Positions 1 through 4,800 of a DNA stretch of 7,342 nucleotides are shown here, one piece after another. Source of the stretch: Acidimicrobiaceae bacterium (GTDB lineage Bacteria > Actinomycetota > Acidimicrobiia > Acidimicrobiales > Palsa-688); the NCBI GenBank assembly GCA_003158835.1, contig PMLI01000084.1, positions 1-7,342 of the forward strand. Reading direction: 5' to 3'. Numbering within the stretch: the stretch's first letter is position 1; each line of letters opens with the position of its first letter. The notes beneath the pieces were generated by a model. It was not told where the DNA came from. It saw only the letters and a list, made by a program, of their open reading frames with translations, and did no database searches. The translations under genes and the position numbers were made by a program.

Positions 1-1
1 G

Positions 2-433
2 ACCAAGCACAGCTCGCTGGCGCGCGGCAGCGCCCCGCTGGTGGGCCAGCTGGAGCTAGAGGCGGCCGCTCTCTTCGGCGACCGGGCCTGTTGGTGGGCA
101 CCGGTCGCGATGCGCCGTCTGGAGATCGGTCCCGGGCTGCTCGTCACCGTGGCGCGGCTCGACCCCGATGCGCGCTTCGCCTTCCGCGTCGACGTGCCGG
201 CCGGCGCCGATGCCCCGGGCCTCCTCGGACAGCTGTCGGGCCTGGCGGACGACGCCGGTTTCCCCGGCTACCCCTATCCCCTATCGGTGGCCGACCGGCT
301 GGCGTCCTGCCCGGGCTGGGCCCGCCAGGACGTCTGGAGCGAGCTGGAAAGTGCCCTCGACCGCGAGGGCTTGCCCGAAGAGGTCCGCACCCGCGCCTTT
401 GCCGACCGCCACGCCCTGATGGAACGGGCCTGA
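2..433 (+). CDS. nurA: NurA-family DNA end-resection nuclease, C-terminal part (5' end outside window)
   Basis: The reading frame is open from base 2, so the start lies left of the window; 143 residues remain before the TGA at 431-433. The fragment opens with T-K-H-S-S-L-A-R-G-S, like the lysine/serine-rich strand in the second half of the NurA RNase H-like fold. It continues with an F-R-V-D-V-P strand and ends with G-Y-P-Y-P-L-x-x-A-D-R-L (bases 266 onward), the signature near the NurA C-terminus. NurA is a Mn-dependent 5'-3' exo/endonuclease that forms a dimer on the HerA hexamer and trims one strand at double-strand breaks. Its N-terminal catalytic aspartate is off-window and cannot be checked. 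An internal GTG at 41 is not the true start, because the conserved residues begin before it. herA follows after 41 nt in the same direction, which is the classic pairing and supports the call. The nucleotide repeat at the stop codon is listed separately. Confidence 0.88.
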   Translation, partial: TKHSSLARGSAPLVGQLELEAAALFGDRACWWAPVAMRRLEIGPGLLVTVARLDPDARFAFRVDVPAGADAPGLLGQLSGLADDAGFPGYPYPLSVADRLASCPGWARQDVWSELESALDREGLPEEVRTRAFADRHALMERA

Positions 434-458
434 CGAGATGGGACGGGCCTGACGACCT
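421..458 (+). repeat. 19-bp imperfect tandem duplication across the nurA stop codon
   Basis: Bases 421-439 and 440-458 are adjacent copies matching at 16 of 19 positions, with the 13-mer ACGGGCCTGACGA identical in both (424-436 and 443-455). Copy one contains the last NurA codons and the TGA stop. Copy two is non-coding for NurA and fills about half of the 41-nt gap before herA. The unit length is not a multiple of three, so the second copy is in another frame. It looks like a local slippage duplication that lengthened the nurA-herA spacer. Confidence 0.6.
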
Positions 459-466
459 GCGATGCT

Positions 467-472
467 GGAGGG
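467..472 (+). promoter_or_regulatory. Shine-Dalgarno sequence deciding the herA start
   Basis: GGAGGG lies 2 nt before the GTG at 475 (3 nt from the GGAGG core). The spacing is shorter than the usual 5-9 nt, but this is the only purine-rich motif near an in-frame start that would keep the whole HAS-barrel region. The nearby ATG codons at 438 and 462 are out of frame. Confidence 0.5.
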
Positions 473-474
473 TC

Positions 475-2166
475 GTGACCGACGGCCCCCTGACCACCAG
501 TGCCCCCACCCACACCCGGGGGCGGCTCTTTGGTCGCAACGTGCTCGAGGCGCTGTTCCGGGCCGCCCCGGAGGAGGACCTGTTCCTGGGCGAGCTGCTT
601 GTGGGCGAAGACGAGGCGACGGGGCGCCGTTACCTGTTCCGGGTGGTGGACGTCAGCTACGGTACCGAGCACCGCGAACCGGGATGGGCCGAACGCGTCG
701 CCGGCACCCTTCTGGCCGATGACGCCCGGGGGGACAGCGGCGCTCATGCCATCCATGAGCAAGCCCGTAGGACCTACCGGCTGGCCGAGTGCCGCTGCGT
801 CGGTTACCTGGCGCCCCCGGCCACGCCTGGCGCGGCCCGGGCGGTTTTCAGGAAACCCAAGAGCCTCCCCACCCAGTTCTCCCGCGTCGTCTCGCCCACG
901 CCGGAGGACTTCGCCTTCCTGTCCAAGCGCATGGGCGACCTGCCCGTCGGCCACCTCCGCAGCGGCGAGACGGTCGTCGAGTTCCCGGTGGGGATCCCGG
1001 GCCGGTCCCTGGCCAGCCATGTGGGCATCTTCGCCACCACGGGCATGGGGAAATCCAATCTCCTGCAGGTCCTGTGCGCGGGGGTGATGGCCGCCAACGG
1101 CCGTTACGGGCTCCTCGTCATCGACCCCCACGGCGAGCACCGCCTGGCCCTGGCCCGCCACCCGTGGGCGGCCGAGGCGCTCCGGACCTACTCGGACCGG
1201 CGCCTGCCCAACACCTCGACGCTGCGGATCAGCTTGGCCGAGCTCTCGGTCGACGACCTGAGGACGGCCTACGAGTGGAGCCGGCCGCAGGAGGAAGCGC
1301 TGCACGAGCTCGAGCGCCATTACTCAGCCGCCCTCCCCCGGCGGGGGCCCGGCCCCGACGAAGGCGCCGGCGCGGCTCCGGGTGGGCCGGCCGCGTCGGG
1401 CCGGCGCGAGGGCCTGGCGTGGCTGGCCGAGTTCGCCAGGCTCGAAGACCTGGCCGGCTTCCGGGACGTCGAGCTCTCGGCCCGGGTGGCCCTCAACACC
1501 CTGCAGGTCGTACACCGGCGGGCCCGGCGCATAGTGGACCTGCCCTGTATTTCCGCCGACCCCGCCGTCTCCGTCGGCCGGCGCATCCTCGACGAGCTGC
1601 TCGAAGGCAAGGTCGTCCTCGTCGACGTCAGCGGCCTCGGGGGCACGGAGGAGGTCCTGGTGGCCTCCTATCTCACCCGCCGGGTGTTGGAAGAATGGCA
1701 GGGAGCCTTTTTGAGCGACCCGGAACGCCATAGGCAGCTACCGGTGGTGGCGGTGGCGCTCGAAGAGGCGCAGCGAGTGCTCTCCGCCAACAAGGACCGC
1801 GAGTCCAACGTCTTTCCCCGGGTGGCGCGGGAGGGTAGGAAATTCGGGGTCGGGTTGTTGGCGGTGACCCAGCAACCCAAGCTGCTCGACGACGAGCTCC
1901 TGAGCCAGTTCAACACTTTTTTCGTCCTGGGCTTAGCCGATGAAAAGGACCGCAACATCCTGCGCTCGTCGGCCAAACAGGACCTTTCGGCCCTCGGTCC
2001 TGAAATCCAGGCCCTGATGCCGGGCGAATGCCTGCTCGTCAACCTCGAGGCGCCTTTCGCCGTGCCCGCCCTCGTTCATCTTTACGACGAGGTCCTCCGG
2101 TCAGCACCCCCGGCCCCGGTAGCCCGCGCCGTGGCCCCACCCAACGTGTCCGCCCTGGTGGACTAA
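475..2166 (+). CDS. herA: HerA-family DNA translocase/helicase (HAS-barrel ATPase)
   Basis: This is a hexameric FtsK/HerA-type ATPase that drives NurA along DNA during break resection. With the GTG at 475 it has 563 residues, a usual HerA length. An N-terminal HAS-barrel-like region (from about residue 30, D-L-F-L-G-E-L-L-V) precedes the P-loop T-T-G-M-G-K-S-N at residues 188-195 (K193, S194). The strand L-L-V-I-D-P-H-G-E-H follows the P-loop, as in HerA. A hydrophobic Walker B strand ends in E430-E431-A-Q. The family block R-E-G-R-K-F-G-V-G, then T-Q-Q-P and S-Q-F-N-T, comes next, and P-G-E-C near the C-terminus closes the fold. Residues 287-312 are a Gly/Pro/Ala-rich linker. The frame is open upstream to base 91, but that part is the shadow of nurA. 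GTG 475 is preceded by GGAGGG (467-472), which is rather close; GTG 541 is a weaker alternative. The gene is downstream of nurA in the same direction and probably co-transcribed with it. Confidence 0.96.
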   Translation: MTDGPLTTSAPTHTRGRLFGRNVLEALFRAAPEEDLFLGELLVGEDEATGRRYLFRVVDVSYGTEHREPGWAERVAGTLLADDARGDSGAHAIHEQARRTYRLAECRCVGYLAPPATPGAARAVFRKPKSLPTQFSRVVSPTPEDFAFLSKRMGDLPVGHLRSGETVVEFPVGIPGRSLASHVGIFATTGMGKSNLLQVLCAGVMAANGRYGLLVIDPHGEHRLALARHPWAAEALRTYSDRRLPNTSTLRISLAELSVDDLRTAYEWSRPQEEALHELERHYSAALPRRGPGPDEGAGAAPGGPAASGRREGLAWLAEFARLEDLAGFRDVELSARVALNTLQVVHRRARRIVDLPCISADPAVSVGRRILDELLEGKVVLVDVSGLGGTEEVLVASYLTRRVLEEWQGAFLSDPERHRQLPVVAVALEEAQRVLSANKDRESNVFPRVAREGRKFGVGLLAVTQQPKLLDDELLSQFNTFFVLGLADEKDRNILRSSAKQDLSALGPEIQALMPGECLLVNLEAPFAVPALVHLYDEVLRSAPPAPVARAVAPPNVSALVD

Positions 2167-2181
2167 GACGGTTGACTAAAA

Positions 2182-2700
2182 CTAATCGGGGCCGGGCTTG
2201 GAAAAGTCCCCCACGCTCTGGCGGAAACGTTGCAGCACGTCGGTCAGCTTCCCCAGATCCTCGGGGCTCATGGAAGGCCGGCTGAAGACTTGGTCGTTGA
2301 GCGCGGCCGTCGCCCGCAACGCCAGTTCCCGTCCTGCGGGCCGGATTTCGGCCAGAGTCGTGCGCCGGTCGCTCGAATGGGGCACGCGCTTTATAAGCTC
2401 CTGGTTCTCCAGCCGGTCGACCGCGTTGGTGACGCTCGTCGGGTGCACCTGAAGGCGGGCCCCGATTTTGTTGAGGGGTAGGGACCCGTGCCGGGAAAAG
2501 AGGAGCAACATCAAGACCTCGTAACGGGCAAAGGTCAAATCGAGCGGCCGGAGCACGGCGTCGATGCGGGCCAGGAAGACCTGTTGGGCCCGCACGATCG
2601 AAGTTACGGCCGCCATGCCGTCGCTCGAGGCCTGCCAACCGTGCGCGGCCCACTGCCGGCGGGCCTCGAGGATGGGGTCGAAGTCTAAGGGGCGGGACAT
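2182..2700 (-). CDS. MarR-family winged-helix transcriptional regulator
   Basis: The 172-residue protein has a typical MarR length and plan. An N-terminal helical dimerisation segment (about residues 25-54) is followed by a winged helix-turn-helix. The helix after L-T-F-A-R-Y-E-V-L (55-63) comes first, then L-N-K-I-G-A-R-L, the recognition helix around H86-P-T-S-V-T-N-A-V-D-R-L-E, and the wing with the family hallmark S-D-R-R-T (110-114). C-terminal helices complete the dimer interface. MarR proteins bind palindromic operators as dimers and release on ligand binding. There are no cysteines, so an OhrR-type thiol redox switch is excluded. The start is ATG at 2700, with only a weak purine stretch (GAGAAGA) directly before it. 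The gene converges on herA with 15 nt between stop codons and lies 102 nt downstream of the NERD gene on the same strand. The target genes are unknown; self-regulation, and possibly control of the flanking repair genes, is inferred from position only. Confidence 0.93.
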   Translation of the reverse strand: MSRPLDFDPILEARRQWAAHGWQASSDGMAAVTSIVRAQQVFLARIDAVLRPLDLTFARYEVLMLLLFSRHGSLPLNKIGARLQVHPTSVTNAVDRLENQELIKRVPHSSDRRTTLAEIRPAGRELALRATAALNDQVFSRPSMSPEDLGKLTDVLQRFRQSVGDFSKPGPD

Positions 2701-2709
2701 TCTTCTCGG

Positions 2710-2743
2710 TCGAGCGGTCGGGCTTCCTGTTCGAGCGGTCGGG
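2710..2743 (-). repeat. Two 13-bp direct repeats upstream of marR, candidate operator
   Basis: TCGAGCGGTCGGG occurs at 2710-2722 and again, identical, at 2731-2743. The start-to-start distance is 21 bp, two turns of B-DNA, so both copies face the same side of the helix. The first copy begins 10 bp upstream of the marR ATG. It overlaps the small inverted repeat CTCG-GT-CGAG (2705-2714). A possible -10 element on the minus strand, TAGTGT (complement of 2768-2773), would place both copies in the 5' leader of marR. Repeats in phase like this are common in autoregulated promoters, but MarR sites are more often palindromic, so the protein that binds here is uncertain. Confidence 0.5.
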
Positions 2744-2802
2744 ACGACAAGGGCGCTTCCCCCTGGACACTAGCCGGTAGGGCCCTGCGCCAGCCCGCAA
2801 AG

Positions 2803-3537
2803 CTAACCGGCCGCACGACCGAACTGTCGCTCGGCCAGCCGCGAAATCTCCTGCACCCGGCCGGCGCTGAGCGTTGGCCGCAGTAGTGCACCGCGCCGCA
2901 GGCGGCGGGTGAGCCGGGTGGCCGCCACCACGCAGACACCATCGCAACGCTTGGGGCGCCGGGGCAGGACCGGGCCATGGAGGGCGATAACGGGCCGGGC
3001 CGGCACGGCCAGGCGGTCGGAGACCACCTCTGCTTCCCAGCGCACCGCCGCCGTGGCGAGCGGCACACCGCCCACCCGGGCCCGGCCCCAGCGGACCACG
3101 ACGCGCCCCCGGAAGGCCTTGGTGTCCACCACCCACAGGCCGGTCGGGCCGATCACGAGATGGTCGATGTTGGCTCTACTCCCGGGGACCGCCAGGTCGT
3201 GCAGGACCGTCCAGCGGGGCGCGGCCAGGGCGGCCAACAGAGCCGCGGTGGCGACTTCGCCCGCAGCTCCCCGGGCCCAGCGGTCCGGGCCCTGCCGAGG
3301 CCACAGCGCCACCGCTGCGGCGGCCGAGCCGACGGCCGGGGCGGCCAATGCCCATCCCCCGGCCGCCGTCGAGCGCGCCCCGAAATAGGCGCCGCCCCAG
3401 ATGGCGCCCAACCCGAGGGCGACGGCGGCGGCCAGGACGGCCAGCAGAGCCCGGTAAAGCCGGGCACGACGCTGCCGCCGCCAGGTCCGGAGGGCTGACT
3501 GCCCCGCCACGGGCGGGGTGGCGAGAGGGCGGGCCAC
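2803..3537 (-). CDS. Membrane-anchored NERD (nuclease-related) domain protein
   Basis: The protein has 244 residues from the GTG at 3537, the only in-frame start before an upstream stop codon (3550-3552). A basic N-terminus (R17-R29) is followed by two hydrophobic segments at about 30-52 and 58-79, with the basic side expected in the cytoplasm. The NERD domain starts at about residue 86 with R-G-A-A-G-E (89-94). Next come W-T-V-L-H-D-L, then N-I-D-H-L-V-I-G-P-T-G (123-133) and V-V-D-T-K-A-F-R-G (136-144). D125 and the D138-x-K140 pair match the PD-(D/E)XK-like site described for NERD, with Asp where Glu is often found. Family knowledge gives only a predicted nuclease or DNA-binding role. The C-terminal 100 residues show no motif I recognise. 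It lies upstream of marR on the same strand and is divergent from sbcD. It could be a DNA-processing enzyme at the membrane or an unrelated accessory gene. No clear Shine-Dalgarno site is visible. Confidence 0.86.
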   Translation of the reverse strand: MARPLATPPVAGQSALRTWRRQRRARLYRALLAVLAAAVALGLGAIWGGAYFGARSTAAGGWALAAPAVGSAAAAVALWPRQGPDRWARGAAGEVATAALLAALAAPRWTVLHDLAVPGSRANIDHLVIGPTGLWVVDTKAFRGRVVVRWGRARVGGVPLATAAVRWEAEVVSDRLAVPARPVIALHGPVLPRRPKRCDGVCVVAATRLTRRLRRGALLRPTLSAGRVQEISRLAERQFGRAAG

Positions 3538-3628
3538 GCCGCCATGCTCTCACGGAGCAGTGACGGCCAAGTTCCCGTTCTCCTCCCTAAGCCGGTTCTC
3601 GTCCCTGCGCCGTGGTCTACTGGTCATC
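3538..3628. promoter_or_regulatory. Divergent control region between the NERD gene and sbcD
   Basis: These 91 nt separate oppositely oriented starts and so must hold the promoter of at least sbcD, and probably of the NERD gene too. The inverted repeat TGCTC-N5-GAGCA (3545-3559) sits 7 bp upstream of the NERD start and could be an operator. On the plus strand an extended -10-like TGG-TCTACT (3613-3621) ends 7 nt before the sbcD ATG. There is no Shine-Dalgarno motif before that ATG, so a leaderless sbcD transcript is plausible. No convincing -35 hexamer is seen. Confidence 0.4.
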
Positions 3629-4756
3629 ATGAAGGTTGCCGCCATCGGCGACGCCCACCTGGGCCGCTCCTACCTCCCCTACACGGTGGAGGGCGGGGTC
3701 AACCAGCGCGAGTGGGACTTCGAGAGGTCGTTCGAAGCTGCCGTGGCACTGGCCCTCGCCCAGGAGCCGGACCTCGTTATCTGGCTGGGCGACATCTTCG
3801 ACCATCCCGCCCCGCACTATCGCTCCTTTCGCGTGGCCCAGCGCGCCCTGGCCGCCATCCGGGACGGCGGGGTACCGGCCGTCGTCATCAGCGGCAACCA
3901 CGACACGCCCCGCCTCCCCGGTCGGGGCAGCCCCTACTCCGCCCTGGCTGACACGTTCCCGGAGGTCCACTTCGCCTGCCGGCTCGGTTACGAGCGCTTC
4001 CAGGTCACCGGGCCGGGAGGCGGGCTCGTCGTCCACGCCGTGCCTCAGATGCTGAGCGTCGAGGCGACGCTCGACGCTCTCGGGCAAGCGGGTGCGTCCC
4101 GGAGCGCCGAGCACACCAATCTGCTCATCACCCACCCCCGGATCAAGCAGCTCGAGCCCAAGCACTCCGATATCAACGAGATCGAGATCGACCTCGGGGC
4201 GCTTCAGTCCGACCTGGTCCTGCTCGGCCATTACCATTTCCATGCCCGGGTGGCCAACGGCATCTGGTACGCGGGCTCGACGGACACCTTCAGCTTCGCG
4301 GACGACCCCGACAAGGCCAAGGGCATAGTCGTGCTCGACACCGACAGCGGCGAGTGCCGGCACGTGCCCCTCACCGGTCAGCGGCCTTTGGTCACCCTCG
4401 AGAGCGTCTACGCGTTCGGGCTCTCCCCGTCCGAGCTGTCCGATCAGGTGCTGCGGCGGGCGGCAACGGTGCCCGAAGGGGCCGTCGCCCGCCTCTACCT
4501 GGAAGGCGTCGACCCCGAGGCTTACCGCCTGCTGGACCGCCACTTATTGCGCGAGGTCGCCGCGGCGGCCCTCGACCTGCGCCTGGAACCGCAGTTCCAG
4601 GACATCTCCGTGCCCGCCGAGCTCCCCCGGGTGGAGACGCTTGGAGGCCAGTGGGACTCCTTCCTGACCCACCAGGACCTGACCGGTCTGGACCGCGGCC
4701 GGGTACGGGACCTGGGCCACCGCTACCTCCAGGATGCCGTGGAGGCGGCCGGGTAA
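3629..4756 (+). CDS. sbcD: SbcD/Mre11-type DNA double-strand-break nuclease subunit
   Basis: A calcineurin-like metallophosphoesterase of 375 residues that, with its Rad50/SbcC partner, cleaves near broken or hairpin DNA ends using two Mn ions. All phosphoesterase motifs are present in order: D8-x-H10 (G-D-A-H-L-G), G54-D55-x-x-D58, G89-N90-H91-D92, H169 in I-T-H-P, and G-H201-Y-H203. The N-terminal G-D-x-H-L-G-R and the cap after about residue 235 match Mre11/SbcD, and the length is close to archaeal Mre11 and E. coli SbcD. ATG 3629 is chosen because the first beta-strand begins at M-K-V-A-A-I-G-D; the frame is open back to 3518, but that stretch is not conserved-looking. The ATG lacks a Shine-Dalgarno motif. 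The sbcC gene follows immediately and the stop codon overlaps a following ATG (TAATG). The gene sits in the same direction as nurA-herA, across the antiparallel marR/NERD pair. Confidence 0.97.
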   Translation: MKVAAIGDAHLGRSYLPYTVEGGVNQREWDFERSFEAAVALALAQEPDLVIWLGDIFDHPAPHYRSFRVAQRALAAIRDGGVPAVVISGNHDTPRLPGRGSPYSALADTFPEVHFACRLGYERFQVTGPGGGLVVHAVPQMLSVEATLDALGQAGASRSAEHTNLLITHPRIKQLEPKHSDINEIEIDLGALQSDLVLLGHYHFHARVANGIWYAGSTDTFSFADDPDKAKGIVVLDTDSGECRHVPLTGQRPLVTLESVYAFGLSPSELSDQVLRRAATVPEGAVARLYLEGVDPEAYRLLDRHLLREVAAAALDLRLEPQFQDISVPAELPRVETLGGQWDSFLTHQDLTGLDRGRVRDLGHRYLQDAVEAAG

Positions 4757-4800
4757 TGAGCCGGCCCGTTACTACAGGGAGCTCACAGCACAGTTGCTGA
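4756..4800 (+). promoter_or_regulatory. 14-codon minicistron linking sbcD stop to sbcC start
   Basis: The sbcD stop TAA (4754-4756) overlaps an ATG (4756-4758) that opens a 14-codon frame ending in TGA at 4798-4800. That stop lies directly over the proposed TTG start of sbcC (4794-4796), and GGGAG (4777-4781) lies inside it. This arrangement would let terminating ribosomes reinitiate at sbcC. It may equally be chance or mark a sequence error; no peptide function is implied. Confidence 0.3.

Noticed and set aside
91..474. Upstream in-frame extension of herA
   Set aside because: The translated extension is Arg/Pro-rich and overlaps the nurA coding region in another frame; GTG 475 with its Shine-Dalgarno motif is the better start.
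274..1320. Long minus-strand open frame of 348 codons opposite nurA/herA
   Set aside because: High-GC shadow frame: it runs antisense to the conserved NurA and HerA motifs, and its translation shows no domain.
1917..1922. TTTTTT run as a possible terminator
   Set aside because: It lies inside herA coding sequence, encodes part of the conserved N-T-F-F-V block, and has no preceding stem.
2167..2181. Terminator between herA and marR
   Set aside because: The gap is only 15 nt and holds repeated ACTAA triplets around stop codons but no stem-loop; the transcripts may overlap.
2039..3136. Minus-strand open frame of 365 codons spanning the marR and NERD genes
   Set aside because: It overlaps two same-strand genes with clear domain motifs in other frames; its Pro/Arg/Gly-rich translation is typical of a GC shadow.
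3518..3628. Upstream extension of sbcD to a GTG at 3518
   Set aside because: It would overlap the divergent NERD start, and its residues do not resemble Mre11; the conserved fold starts at ATG 3629.
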